NCBI GenBank assembly: GCA_017302355.1
Contig: JAFLDQ010000028.1
Span: 1-28,615, forward strand
DNA length: 28,615 bases
From: Dechloromonas sp.
Lineage (GTDB): Bacteria; Pseudomonadota; Gammaproteobacteria; Burkholderiales; Rhodocyclaceae
Reading direction: 5' to 3'
The notes beneath the pieces were generated by a model. The model had not been told where the DNA came from and ran no database searches. It saw only the letters and a program-made list of their open reading frames with translations. A program made the translations under genes and the position numbers. Below are positions 1 through 8,914 of this stretch, in pieces. Each line of letters opens with the position of its first letter. The first letter of the stretch is position 1.

Positions 1-3000
1 GATAGGTGGCAATCGTGTACGCCTCCTTGCTCTCCCGCACGGCAGGATCGTCATGGTGAAGCTGATAGCGCCGCTCGCCAGCATCCTTCTCGCCATAGAC
101 ACGCACAAGCTCGGCCTGGAAAGCCTGGTCTGCAAGTTTCATGGCCTTGTGCTGGGTGGCGGTCAGCTCGGCCACGGTCGGCTGCTGCTGCACGTCCTGC
201 TCCTGCGCTTGGCCTTGATCCTGAACCTGCTTCTGCTCGAAGGCCATCACATAGTCTTTGATCTTCTCGGCTTCGGCCGCCGCCCGGAAGATCTCCAGCG
301 GGTCATCCTCCAGGGCCTTGATCCACGAACCGACATACGCGACGTGCTGGCCAGGTTCGTGGCCGATGCCCAGCTCGTCGCCGACGATCATGGACGCGAT
401 TTCCGCCCGCAGCTCTTCCTTGGCGTATCCCTCGCTGCCGAATGGGTGCACCAAGTCGCGGTCAAGCCGGGACTCGTGCCCGGTCCAGTGCCCGAGCTCG
501 TGCAGCGCCGTCGCATAGTAGTTGTCGGCGGTCTGGAATTGGCCCCTGTCAGGAAGGTGGATGCTGTCGGTCGCTGGCCGATAGAAGGCGCGATTGTTCT
601 CGCCGTGGCGGATGACTGCACCTGAGGCTTGCAGAATGTGCTCGGCCCGCTCGACAGCATCCCACGCCTGCTCCTTGCGCTCGATGAGCGGAAGACCCTC
701 GATCTGTTCCGCACTGAACACGGTAGCGAAGAACACGCGCGGCCGTTCCAGCATCACGGTTTGCTTGACCGGCTTGCCGTCGCCATCCAGGACGGGCTTG
801 CCGTGCTCGTCCCGCTTCTCCTGCTCTTCGCTGAACTTCCAGTATTGAACGGAGGTGCCCTTCTCACCCTTGCGGACCTGGGCGCCGGCCGCCGCCGCCT
901 GCTTGTAGGTCATCCAGCGGTTATCCGTGCGCCCCTGGCTCATCAGGTGGATCGCGTTGATGCCCTTGTATCGCTTGCCGGTGGTCGGATTGACCGGCAG
1001 GAAGCCGCCCGGCTCGCCTGGCTCCCAAGGCCGTTGCCAAGGGGCTACGCCCGCCTTGAGCTGTTCGATCAGCTTTTCAGCAACGACTTCATGAAATGGC
1101 TTCTTCAGCTCCATGGCTTGGTCCTTTCTGAATAGTTCATTGATCTGTGGGATGGTCGGCTGTGTCCTGGAACCTTCCACGGGCTGTCGGCTTGGCTCCG
1201 GAAGCCGGGCGGACAGCTCGACGCTGGCGTCAGCGGCACCCTCGGTAGTCCCGCGACCTTTCTGGAATAGGTCAACCACGGGCTTGGACGCGGTGATGCG
1301 CTCGAACACGAAGAGCCCCGTGTCGCCGGCTGGAATGAATACGCGCTCCTGCCAGTTGATGCGCTCGACAAAAGCACCTTGCTGCGTGAGCACGCGCCTT
1401 TCGGCATCGGACAGCCGGCCTTTGACCTCAACACGTTCCTCGCGGTTGACGGCCGCGAGAGAGACTTCCCAGCCGTTCGATAAAACAGCCCGCTGCCCGG
1501 CCTGGATAGCCGCGAAAAGTTCGGCGGTCGATAGCTTCGCCGTCGCGGAATCCAGGCCCAAGTTTTTCAGGGTTTGCTTGGCTGCTTCCGGACCGAGCAA
1601 ACGACCGAGGAGTTGTTCACCGTCATCGGTCTGAAGGCGGTAAATGGTTTCCGAACCGGTCACACGGTCCCAGATCGGCAGAATGACGCCGACCAGCATG
1701 CTGCTGGTGGTGGTCTCGGTCTTCGGTAGCACCTCGAGCTGAGCATTCCAAAGTGGTTCGGCGTCGGTTGCATCGATCTGCCGCGCCAACGTCACTTTCG
1801 TGGAACCGCGATACTCCCATCCGCGATGGATGACGTCGGCGTTATCGATGTAGCGGTGTCCGCCCTTGTTGAGCCCGTAGATCACTCCCCGCCGTACCTG
1901 CTCACCCTCTGGATTCAACCGCTGACCCAGGTCGGCCATGAAAAACACGCTGCCTTTGTTGCGCCCGTGCTCGGAAACAAACCACCCGCTGAGTGAGCCA
2001 GGTTGTTGTTGCTGCTGCCGGTGATTGGCGATCGCGGCGATTTCGTCCCATGTCTGATAGGGCAGCGCATTGGTGATAGCCAACTCAACATAGCGTGTCT
2101 GCGCGCCGGTTTTGGGATCCTGGTAGGCGACCTCATCGCGAGTTTTATGGATGCTGAGCGCGCGTAATGTCTGCAGCCCTTCGTCGAAGAGCCCGTGCTG
2201 CTTCGCGTATTCCACCGCCTCGACCAGCCGAGTTTCGAACTCGCCGAACACGGCGTTCTGTTGGTCGGTCTTGAGCGACAGCAAGCGGTTCAGGAACTGC
2301 GGAATGTCCGGGATCTTGGAGTGCTCGAAGCCGCCATCGCGGTCGAGCAGATTGAGCCCCATTTCGCGTGTGACGCTCTGGAAGTTCAGGCCCGTGCGTC
2401 CCTGGTAAAGGTCAACGAAGAAGGTATACAAGGCCGTTTTCGCATATTCGCTTTCCAGATTGTCAGCCGCGGTAAACATGCCCTGGCTGGTCGCCTGCCG
2501 CTGACCACGAGTCAGTGCCCCGAGTTGGTCGAGCCGCCGCGCGATCGAGGACACGAAGCGCTTTTGCGCCTTCAGGTTCGTGGTCGGCAGCACGTAATGG
2601 GGCTCTGTCGCCTGGTTGGTCCGATGTGTGCGGCCAAAGCCCTGAACGGCCGCATCCGCGCGCCACCCGGGTTGCAGAATGTAGTGAATGCGCTTGCGCG
2701 TGTTCACCGCCGTGTTGTCGGCGTGGAACGAGTAACCGGTTCCACCGGCGCCAGAAAAAACCAGGATGCGTTTCTTGTCGGCTTGGAATTGTTCGGCGTC
2801 GAACTGCGATGAATTCTTGCCGCGCTTTTCCTCGACGACCTTCAGATTGCCGTCGTCGTCGCGCAGCTGGACGAAACGCCGACCACGGCCGGTGACCTCG
2901 GCCACGGTGTCGGAGCCGAAGGCGTTGATGATCGAGTCGAGCGGGTTTTCCGGGACCCGGATGTTGGTCAGGTTGTCCAGCAGCGCATCGCGTAGCGCGA

Positions 3001-5899
3001 TCGCTTCGCGATCGAACACTTGATTGCCCTCGGCGTCCTTGACGGGCCGATAGACTTTGTTGCCGTTGTCGTCCGTGGCTTCTTCAAATGCCGCGACCGG
3101 GAAACCGTTGCGGACGTAGTCCATCAACATTTGCCGGGGCGTGAAATCCAGATCCTCAAGATCGGTATCGTTGGCCATCGCATCGGCGATGAGCCGCTCT
3201 TGTGCGGCTTCGTTGGTGTTGACGATCTGAATGACCGCGGCGTGGCCGGCGTCAAGCTGCTCCTTGATATGCTCGATGACCGCCGGCGTTTGCAGGGCGG
3301 TGATGATCTGGTTGAAAAACCGTTGGTGAGCGCCCCAGAACTGGGCCAACGCCGCACTTTTCCCTGGACCGCTCTTGTCGGCTTGGGTGATCTCCAAGGC
3401 CGCTTCAACATTGTTCAGGACGACTTGCCAGGCCCCGGCCAGTTCGTTGTAGATGTCTTCCTGCAACGGGCTCAGCGTGTGCTCGAGGCGCTCGTAGCTC
3501 ACGCCGTCGTATGACAAGGAGCGCGCCATGTACATACCCAGCGCTTTCATGTCACGGCTGATCAATTCCATCGAGGCAATGCCACCGGCAGACACACCAT
3601 TGATGAAAGCAATTGAATCGGCAAAGGGCGTGCCTTCGCCCCACAACCCAAGCCGATCGGCATAGCTGAGATTGCTGACCTCGGTGGCTCCGGTCGCGGA
3701 CACGTACACCACGCGGGCGTTGGGAAGTTCGCGCTGTAGGTTGATGCCTGCTATTGCTTGCTGCGACGGCTTGCGAACGCCGCGCTTGCCCTTGATCGCA
3801 ATCGCGTTCCCCATGCTATGGGCCTCGTCGAATGCGATTACGCCGTCGAAGTCCTTACCGAGCCAGTCGATCATTTGCTGCAGGCGGGATTGGCCACCTT
3901 TCTGGCCTAAATCGGTCGCCTGCTTCTTCTCGCCGCCGCGCAAGGTGGAATAGGTGGTGAACAGGATGCCCTCGGACTGAGCAAGCGGATTGCCAGCCTT
4001 GGTCGCGCCCTGAAAGAAAATGCTTTCTGGATTGCCTCCGATGGATGAGTAATCACGCCGGGCATCGTTGATGAGTCCAGCGTTGAAACTCACCCAAACC
4101 GCCTTCTTACGGCCCTGGCCAAGTTGGTCGAGGATGATCCCGGAAATTTCGCGGCCTTTGCCTACGCCAGTCCCGTCGCCGATGAAAAAGCCCCGGCGCG
4201 AACCGTTCGGCAGCACTTCAGAATGCGCCTGTCCCGCGTAGACAATCGATTCAAGTTGAGCAATCGACAACAAACCTTGCCGAACCACGCGGGCCGGCAA
4301 GGCTGGCGTGTAGGTCGGGGCGGGCGGCTCCACGGCGGACATCGCGGCCGACTGAACCAATTTGCCCGGGTGCGCATGCGCATCCTGGATGCTCAGACGC
4401 TGCGGCGTGTAACGCGCGAAAACGGAATCGGTAAATTCGGCGGCGACGGCTTCGGTCGCCGCTACGGCGATGCCGGTTGCTGAGCCATCAACGTCGCTAT
4501 CAGCTCCTCCAAAATCGTCGCCGCCGCTTCCTCCAGGCTCTCCGGGAGCACTATCTCGATTGGCATTCCGGGTTCCGATTCCGTCATCAGACTCATTGCC
4601 ATGGACGGATTCGCCGACAGCTTCGCTAGCAATAGGAACGGCTCGGGGATCGTTGCCGTCTCCAATAGACTCCGATCGAGCGCCTCTCGAATCAGAGCCA
4701 GCGCGGCCAGTTCCTGGCTCGGGTCGAATGGAATCGCGTGCTTCGCCAAAATCGCCGCGGCTTGTTGATTCAACGGGTGCTCGTTGTAGGTGCTTACGGT
4801 CATTGCGGATGTCCTCCAAGAGAGCGGGCAGCTCGAGGACGGCGGCGACATGCCCCGTTAAAACCGCCCGTGTGGTTGGCCCGGTCTTGTCGATGACCAG
4901 GATTTGGTTATCGAAGCTCGTGCCGTATTTGGCGTACTCACGCCCGGCTATGCCGACGTTCGCGCGCACGTTGTATTTCGCCTCGATCTCCCGCCACCAA
5001 GGGCGGAACGCCGGCCTGTCGTGGGCCATCCCTTGGCCCACAATTGCGACCAGGCGCCCGCCATCGGCCAGTCGGCGAAGCGCCTGCTCGAGGTGCCGGG
5101 CACCATTCGCGGTACTTCTCTGGCTATGAACGCGCCCCGCCGTCGATGAAAACGGCGGATTCATGACGATCGCGGTGGGAATGGTGTCGGTCGGCAGGAC
5201 GTTGTCGAGCTGTTCGGCGTTTTCGCGGAACAGCGTCGCGTCGGGGAACAACTGGGCCAACAATGCATGCCGGCGGGGAGCGAGTTCGTTCAGCACGACA
5301 TCGGCGCCGGCAATACGCGACCAGACTGCCAGGTCGCCAGTGCCGGCGGATGGCTCCATCATCCGGTCGACAGGTCGAATATTCGCAACCCAATTTGCGA
5401 TAAAGGCGAGAGCCGGTGGCGTACTGAACTGCTGGAATTCATCCATTTCCGGGTCGCGCCGGGTTTGCGTCGGTAGGTGCAGGATGCGAGCAGTCAGCTC
5501 GCCCGCTTTCGCCTGTGCCCACCCGGCGCTGCCGTCAATCCAGTTGCCGGATTCCGTTGTGAGCAGGTGCAGATTGAACGCGGCCTCCATCGCGTCGTAG
5601 GCGTCCTTCGGCGAATACGTGCCTTTGGACTGGGTTCCGCCAAAAATGCGATTCGCGGTTTGGGTCAAGAACGCGCTTGTGATCGCGCCTTCACTGTTCA
5701 GCTGGGCGGCCAGTTCAACCGCCAGGTGGTAGCGAGACTCGTCGATGTTCGGCACCGATACCGGCGTGGCCGCGATCTCTGGCGGAAGCGGTTCGGTAGT
5801 CGGCGCCGGTTCCGGCGTGGCTTGAGGAGCGGGTGACGCAACGACAAGCCAGTCATCAAACAGGTCTAGCTGGCCTGGATTCCGTGACTTTTGTCCCAT
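1..5899 (-). CDS. Giant DarB-like methyltransferase-helicase fused to ArdC domain; probable extended TraC (3' end outside window)
   Basis: Reading leftward from ATG 5899, one frame stays open for 1966 codons to the window edge, so the protein is incomplete. Residues 140-300 look like a class I N6-adenine methyltransferase: EPSAGTGDL (182-190) is the SAM-binding loop and NPPF (247-250) the catalytic motif. Residues 335-500 form a Gly/Ser/Asp-rich linker. A superfamily 2 helicase of the strawberry-notch/DarB type follows: GDGTGVGKG (Walker A, K581), DEAH (691-694), SATG (734-737), QGFGRTHR (1086-1093). From M1596 the sequence is an ArdC-type N-terminal domain, then a zincin HELGHWTGH (H1800, H1804, H1808). 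In IncP-1 plasmids the gene after traD is traC, whose product begins with an ArdC-like region and ends in a primase; the primase part is not visible here. The start lies one base after the traD stop. Third positions look less GC-rich in the helicase part than in the tra genes, suggesting acquisition. The role in counter-restriction is inference. Confidence 0.85.
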   Translation of the reverse strand, partial: MGQKSRNPGQLDLFDDWLVVASPAPQATPEPAPTTEPLPPEIAATPVSVPNIDESRYHLAVELAAQLNSEGAITSAFLTQTANRIFGGTQSKGTYSPKDAYDAMEAAFNLHLLTTESGNWIDGSAGWAQAKAGELTARILHLPTQTRRDPEMDEFQQFSTPPALAFIANWVANIRPVDRMMEPSAGTGDLAVWSRIAGADVVLNELAPRRHALLAQLFPDATLFRENAEQLDNVLPTDTIPTAIVMNPPFSSTAGRVHSQRSTANGARHLEQALRRLADGGRLVAIVGQGMAHDRPAFRPWWREIEAKYNVRANVGIAGREYAKYGTSFDNQILVIDKTGPTTRAVLTGHVAAVLELPALLEDIRNDRKHLQRAPVESTSRGDFGEARDSIRPEPGTGRAGSDSRGARSESIGDGNDPRAVPIASEAVGESVHGNESDDGIGTRNANRDSAPGEPGGSGGDDFGGADSDVDGSATGIAVAATEAVAAEFTDSVFARYTPQRLSIQDAHAHPGKLVQSAAMSAVEPPAPTYTPALPARVVRQGLLSIAQLESIVYAGQAHSEVLPNGSRRGFFIGDGTGVGKGREISGIILDQLGQGRKKAVWVSFNAGLINDARRDYSSIGGNPESIFFQGATKAGNPLAQSEGILFTTYSTLRGGEKKQATDLGQKGGQSRLQQMIDWLGKDFDGVIAFDEAHSMGNAIAIKGKRGVRKPSQQAIAGINLQRELPNARVVYVSATGATEVSNLSYADRLGLWGEGTPFADSIAFINGVSAGGIASMELISRDMKALGMYMARSLSYDGVSYERLEHTLSPLQEDIYNELAGAWQVVLNNVEAALEITQADKSGPGKSAALAQFWGAHQRFFNQIITALQTPAVIEHIKEQLDAGHAAVIQIVNTNEAAQERLIADAMANDTDLEDLDFTPRQMLMDYVRNGFPVAAFEEATDDNGNKVYRPVKDAEGNQVFDREAIALRDALLDNLTNIRVPENPLDSIINAFGSDTVAEVTGRGRRFVQLRDDDGNLKVVEEKRGKNSSQFDAEQFQADKKRILVFSGAGGTGYSFHADNTAVNTRKRIHYILQPGWRADAAVQGFGRTHRTNQATEPHYVLPTTNLKAQKRFVSSIARRLDQLGALTRGQRQATSQGMFTAADNLESEYAKTALYTFFVDLYQGRTGLNFQSVTREMGLNLLDRDGGFEHSKIPDIPQFLNRLLSLKTDQQNAVFGEFETRLVEAVEYAKQHGLFDEGLQTLRALSIHKTRDEVAYQDPKTGAQTRYVELAITNALPYQTWDEIAAIANHRQQQQQPGSLSGWFVSEHGRNKGSVFFMADLGQRLNPEGEQVRRGVIYGLNKGGHRYIDNADVIHRGWEYRGSTKVTLARQIDATDAEPLWNAQLEVLPKTETTTSSMLVGVILPIWDRVTGSETIYRLQTDDGEQLLGRLLGPEAAKQTLKNLGLDSATAKLSTAELFAAIQAGQRAVLSNGWEVSLAAVNREERVEVKGRLSDAERRVLTQQGAFVERINWQERVFIPAGDTGLFVFERITASKPVVDLFQKGRGTTEGAADASVELSARLPEPSRQPVEGSRTQPTIPQINELFRKDQAMELKKPFHEVVAEKLIEQLKAGVAPWQRPWEPGEPGGFLPVNPTTGKRYKGINAIHLMSQGRTDNRWMTYKQAAAAGAQVRKGEKGTSVQYWKFSEEQEKRDEHGKPVLDGDGKPVKQTVMLERPRVFFATVFSAEQIEGLPLIERKEQAWDAVERAEHILQASGAVIRHGENNRAFYRPATDSIHLPDRGQFQTADNYYATALHELGHWTGHESRLDRDLVHPFGSEGYAKEELRAEIASMIVGDELGIGHEPGQHVAYVGSWIKALEDDPLEIFRAAAEAEKIKDYVMAFEQKQVQDQGQAQEQDVQQQPTVAELTATQHKAMKLADQAFQAELVRVYGEKDAGERRYQLHHDDPAVRESKEAYTIATY
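1122..1127 (-). promoter_or_regulatory. Internal ribosome binding site before in-frame ATG 1114
   Basis: AAAGGA lies eight bases upstream of an in-frame ATG at 1114 (M1596 of the giant protein), exactly where the ArdC/TraC-like part begins. It could give a shorter TraC product without the methyltransferase-helicase part. RP4 traC is known to use two in-frame starts to make TraC1 and TraC2. Seen: the site and frame. Inferred: its use. Confidence 0.5.
4462..4803 (-). CDS. Candidate overprinted small gene inside the methyltransferase-helicase linker
   Basis: A 113-residue frame runs from ATG 4803 to TAG 4462, in a different phase from the giant gene that contains it. GGAGGA sits eight bases before the ATG. 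The product reads like a folded acidic helical protein (for example ILAKHAIPFDPSQELAALAL, then LPESLEEAAATILEELIATL). By my hand count about 73% of its codons end in G or C, while the host frame over the same stretch has about 46% and encodes a Gly/Ser/Asp-rich linker of disordered character. That pattern suggests selection acts on this frame. I do not recognise the family. Alternatively it is a relic of a separate gene that lay between a methyltransferase and a helicase gene before they were fused, or a chance ORF. Confidence 0.5.
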   Translation of the reverse strand: MTVSTYNEHPLNQQAAAILAKHAIPFDPSQELAALALIREALDRSLLETATIPEPFLLLAKLSANPSMAMSLMTESEPGMPIEIVLPESLEEAAATILEELIATLMAQQPASP

Positions 5900-5900
5900 G

Positions 5901-6131
5901 TCATTCTTCGTCCGCCGCATCCGCCGCGCTTTCGGTCGCATCCTGCTCGCTCAAGGCGTCCTCCACGAAGGCGCCCGCACGCTCAGCTTCCTCGGGATCG
6001 AACTCGGCCTGGTAGCCGGGCGTCATCGCATCAGTTAGCTTTTCGTGCACAACCTCGGCCGCCGTAGCGGCGTCGTCAATCTCCGGCAGGTTCGGCAAGC
6101 TATCGGCGGTGGTGGTGATGCTCTTGGTCAT
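5901..6131 (-). CDS. traD: TraD conjugation-region protein
   Basis: A 76-residue, strongly acidic protein beginning [20 protein letters not shown]. The start at 6131 has GAAGGAG seven bases upstream; the same frame extends further upstream, but that part overlaps traE and looks like shadow sequence. It lies 29 bases after traE and one base before the giant methyltransferase-helicase gene, so it is translated within the leftward tra operon. The call rests mainly on position, between traE and traC in IncP-1 plasmids. It is shorter than I remember RP4 TraD being (about 129 residues). No domain is recognisable and its molecular role is unknown; RP4 TraD is not essential for transfer. Confidence 0.6.
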   Translation of the reverse strand: MTKSITTTADSLPNLPEIDDAATAAEVVHEKLTDAMTPGYQAEFDPEEAERAGAFVEDALSEQDATESAADAADEE

Positions 6132-6160
6132 GGTCTTGCTCCTTCGCGGTGATGGTGTGG

Positions 6161-8239
6161 TTACGCGGCAGCCGGGCCGTTGCGGCCGGCGCTGTAGTCG
6201 GGGCGCCCCTTGAGCTTCGGGTTCTTGCTCTCGGGATAGCTCTGCTTGCAAGTCGGGAAGTTGCTGCACGCCCACCAGAAGACACCTGCCTTCTTGGTCG
6301 GCCGACGAATCAGCCCATGCCCGCACGCCATGCACTTGTAGAGAGTGGAAATCGGCAATGCTTCACGGCCACCGGCAATGGTGACGGCGCCATCGTTGGC
6401 CTTCGCCACCTGGTCGCGGATGAACGTCTCTTGCTTGGCAATGAAGGCGGCCAACTCGGCCGTGCCCTGCTCGATACCCTTCAACATGCGTTCGTAAAGG
6501 GCGGTCAGAACGGGGCTCTTCACGACTTCGGGCAGGGCGTCGATCATGCTGCGCCCCAATGTCGTGCTGATAATCTGCTTGCCCTTGGTTTCCAGGAACT
6601 CGCGGCGTTTCAGCTCGGAAATGATGGATGCGCGGGTGGCGGAAGTGCCGATACCATCCCCCTCGCGCAGCATCTTCTTGTGCGCCGGGTCGGGCACGAA
6701 CTTATGGATGTTCTCCATCGCACGAATCAGCGTGCCCTCGGTGAAGCGGGCCGGTGGCTTCGTCTTAGCATCCTTCCGGGTGGCCTGCTTGCAGGTCACG
6801 CCATCGCCCTTCTGCATAGCCGGAAGGCTTTGGTTCCCGCCGTCGTCCGCGTCTTTCTCCGCGTCCTGCTCGTCGGCTTCCTGGTAGACGTCGCGCCAGC
6901 CGTTGCGCGTGACAACCTTGCCGGTCGCAACGAATGTTTCCCCCTCGACCTCCACGCCGACCGTGGTGCTCATGTACTCATGGACGGGGTAGAACTGCGC
7001 CAGATACGCCCGCACGATCAGGTCATAAATGTGGCGCTCCTTCTCGCTCAGGCCCGCCTTGCTGCCCTTGTGCATGGTCGGGATGATTCCGTGATGCGCG
7101 GTGATCTTCGAGTCGTCCCACGTCTTGGACTTCAAGCGCGGATCGGCGCCGGCCACGATGCCGGCCAGCTCCGGGTGGACGTGCTGGATCGCCTCGAGGA
7201 CGCGGGGCGCATCGGCGTGCTGCGACTCGGGCAGGTAGGCGCAATCGGTGCGTGGGTAGGAAGTCAGCTTGTGGGTTTCATAGAGCGCTTGGCAGGCGTT
7301 CAGCACGTCCTCGGCGCTGTACCCGAACTTGTTCGACGCAAGCAAGGTGATATCGGACAGGGCGAACGCGAGCGGCTGGTTCTGCTTCTTGGCCTCCTGC
7401 TTGTATTCGGCGACGGTGCCGGGCTTGCCCGTCACCGTCGCCACCAGTGCGTCCGCCACGGCGGTATCGACAAGGCGGCCCTCGGAATCGAGGCCCGCCT
7501 GATCATCCTTCGCCCGCCACGAGGCGAGGAAGGCGCCGCCCGGGTGCTGAATCGCGGCCCGGATGGTGTGATACGGGACCGGCTTGAACGCCTCGATTTC
7601 CCTGTCTCGCGCGACTACGAGGGCGAGCGTCGGGGTCTGCACACGGCCAACGGTGAGCAGCGCCCGAGAGCCGCCACGCTGCGCGCGCAGGGTATAGGCG
7701 CGACTGAGATTCATGCCGATCAGCCAGTCGGCCCGCTGCCGTGCTCGCGCAGCGTCAGCCCAGCCGTGATAGGTGCCGTTGTCCTTGAGGGCTGCGAGAC
7801 CGCGCTTCACCGAAACGGAGTCCTGCGCAGACACCCAGAAGCGCCGGGCGGGCTTCTTGCAGCGAAAGTGCTCCAGGACCTCATCGACCAGCAATTGACC
7901 CTCGCGGTCAGGGTCGCCGGCATTGACGATTTCCGTCGCCTCCTTGAGCAGCTTGCCGATGACGGTGAGCTGCTTCTTGGCATCGTCCTTCGCCTTGAGC
8001 ATCCAGTCGGTCGGGATGATTGGTAGCTCATCGACGCGCCAGACCTTCTTGCCGCTGCCGTTCCGGGGAACGTCGTCGGAGGTGTAGTCGTCGGGCTCGG
8101 CCTGTTCGAGCATGTGGCCGAAGCACCAGGTCACGGTATCGTTGCCGCACTGGATGAAGCCCTCGCCCTTTCCGGTTTGTCCCAGCTCGCTTGCGATGGC
8201 TTTTGCAACGGATGGCTTTTCAGCGATGAACAATCGCAT
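6161..8239 (-). CDS. traE: TraE, topoisomerase III-like DNA topoisomerase
   Basis: A 692-residue type IA topoisomerase close in length to RP4 TraE (about 737). The toprim domain starts at the N-terminus ([10 protein letters not shown], glutamate 7) and carries GDPDREGQ at 108-115, the metal-binding acidic motif. The active-site tyrosine is Y328 in TSYPRTDC, preceded by the family motif [12 protein letters not shown] near 195-206. A C-terminal zinc-ribbon-like segment (CMACGHG, then CSNFPTC) lies around 630-670. The ATG at 8239 has GGAGGAAAG upstream. It lies 14 bases after traF in the leftward tra2-side operon. It is expected to act on plasmid DNA in the cytoplasm; in RP4 it is not essential for mating. 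Confidence 0.93.
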   Translation of the reverse strand: MRLFIAEKPSVAKAIASELGQTGKGEGFIQCGNDTVTWCFGHMLEQAEPDDYTSDDVPRNGSGKKVWRVDELPIIPTDWMLKAKDDAKKQLTVIGKLLKEATEIVNAGDPDREGQLLVDEVLEHFRCKKPARRFWVSAQDSVSVKRGLAALKDNGTYHGWADAARARQRADWLIGMNLSRAYTLRAQRGGSRALLTVGRVQTPTLALVVARDREIEAFKPVPYHTIRAAIQHPGGAFLASWRAKDDQAGLDSEGRLVDTAVADALVATVTGKPGTVAEYKQEAKKQNQPLAFALSDITLLASNKFGYSAEDVLNACQALYETHKLTSYPRTDCAYLPESQHADAPRVLEAIQHVHPELAGIVAGADPRLKSKTWDDSKITAHHGIIPTMHKGSKAGLSEKERHIYDLIVRAYLAQFYPVHEYMSTTVGVEVEGETFVATGKVVTRNGWRDVYQEADEQDAEKDADDGGNQSLPAMQKGDGVTCKQATRKDAKTKPPARFTEGTLIRAMENIHKFVPDPAHKKMLREGDGIGTSATRASIISELKRREFLETKGKQIISTTLGRSMIDALPEVVKSPVLTALYERMLKGIEQGTAELAAFIAKQETFIRDQVAKANDGAVTIAGGREALPISTLYKCMACGHGLIRRPTKKAGVFWWACSNFPTCKQSYPESKNPKLKGRPDYSAGRNGPAAA

Positions 8240-8253
8240 TGTTCTTTCCTCCC

Positions 8254-8790
8254 TTACCAGGTGATGACCGGGGAAACGGCGGTCTGGATCTGCGAACGAT
8301 TGATGGGGCCGAAGTAACGGCCATCAAAGGATGTGCCGCTCACGTCCGACATAAGCAGCACTTCGGCGCCACCGAGCGTATAGCGGTCGGCTTGGAACCG
8401 GGGCAGCGGACGCCCGCCGGCATCGACCGTCCTGGGGGCGCTCAGGGGCAGCAGCTCGCCGTTCACGCGCACGCCATCGGCGGATACGGCAACGTCATCG
8501 TCTTTAGCGGCTAAAACCCGCTTCATCATGTAGCCGTACCCGCCGGGGCAGAAGCCGGCGCCGATGTAGCCGCGCTCCCTGGCCTCGTTGAATACCTGGA
8601 CTTGTGGCGGGCAGAACAGGACATAGGCGCCCTTCTCCACCGCCGCGCTGCTCGTCCAGTACAAGCCGACCGGAATGCTCTTGGTGGTGTTGATGCGAGC
8701 GCCGGCCGCATAGGCCAGCGCCGCGCCGGCCATGCCGGCAACGCCGGCAAGCGCCACCCCCGCGGCGATCTTCTTGAAGAGCCTATTCAT
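8254..8790 (-). CDS. traF: TraF, serine peptidase that matures and cyclises the TrbC pilin
   Basis: At 178 residues it has the length of RP4 TraF. A positively charged start (MNRLFKK) is followed by a hydrophobic, Ala/Gly-rich segment (8-31), so the protein is anchored in the inner membrane with its catalytic part in the periplasm. The signal-peptidase-like nucleophile is S38 in KSIPVGLYW, the lysine is K90 in GYMMKRVL and the aspartate D156 in SFDGRYFGP; these align with S37, K89 and D155, reported as essential in RP4 TraF. The start is shared with the end of a short upstream frame. A perfect KorB operator lies inside the coding sequence at 8503-8515. Confidence 0.95.
   Translation of the reverse strand: MNRLFKKIAAGVALAGVAGMAGAALAYAAGARINTTKSIPVGLYWTSSAAVEKGAYVLFCPPQVQVFNEARERGYIGAGFCPGGYGYMMKRVLAAKDDDVAVSADGVRVNGELLPLSAPRTVDAGGRPLPRFQADRYTLGGAEVLLMSDVSGTSFDGRYFGPINRSQIQTAVSPVITW
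8503..8515. promoter_or_regulatory. KorB operator (OB) inside traF
   Basis: TTTAGCGGCTAAA is a perfect match to the KorB operator consensus TTTAGCSGCTAAA. It lies within coding sequence, far from any promoter I can see, so it may serve as a loading site for the KorB clamp rather than as a promoter operator. Confidence 0.85.
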
Positions 8791-8914
8791 GCGCCGATCC
8801 TCGCCAGGCCGATGACGCCGTGGATGCGCTGGTAGACCTCGGGGCTCCGCGCGCTCGCAATGCGCTCCTGCATTGGCTCGCCACGACGAGCAACAGAATC
8901 AGCAGCGTGCTCAT
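8783..8914 (-). CDS. Possible small membrane or lipoprotein-like peptide between traG and traF
   Basis: ATG 8914 overlaps the traG stop (ATGA), the overlap style used throughout this operon. The 43-residue product starts MSTLLILLLVVASQC, a hydrophobic leader ending in a lipobox-like cysteine, then becomes Ser/Arg/Ala-rich and runs past the traF start. In the next frame the same DNA encodes the more natural-looking tail MQERIASARSPEVYQRIHGV, ending at the traF ATG (8787). A frameshift joining the two would give a neat 40-odd residue membrane peptide, so this may be a broken gene. Translation is unproven. Confidence 0.3.
   Translation of the reverse strand: MSTLLILLLVVASQCRSALRARGAPRSTSASTASSAWRGSAHE

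Noticed and set aside
5124..5393. An 89-codon minus frame within the methyltransferase region
   Set aside because: Arg-rich shadow of the methyltransferase frame, which carries EPSAGTG and NPPF; no ribosome binding site.
6149..8026. A 625-codon open frame on the plus strand
   Set aside because: It is the antisense shadow of traE, which has toprim and active-site motifs, a ribosome binding site and operon context; the plus frame shows no recognisable protein.
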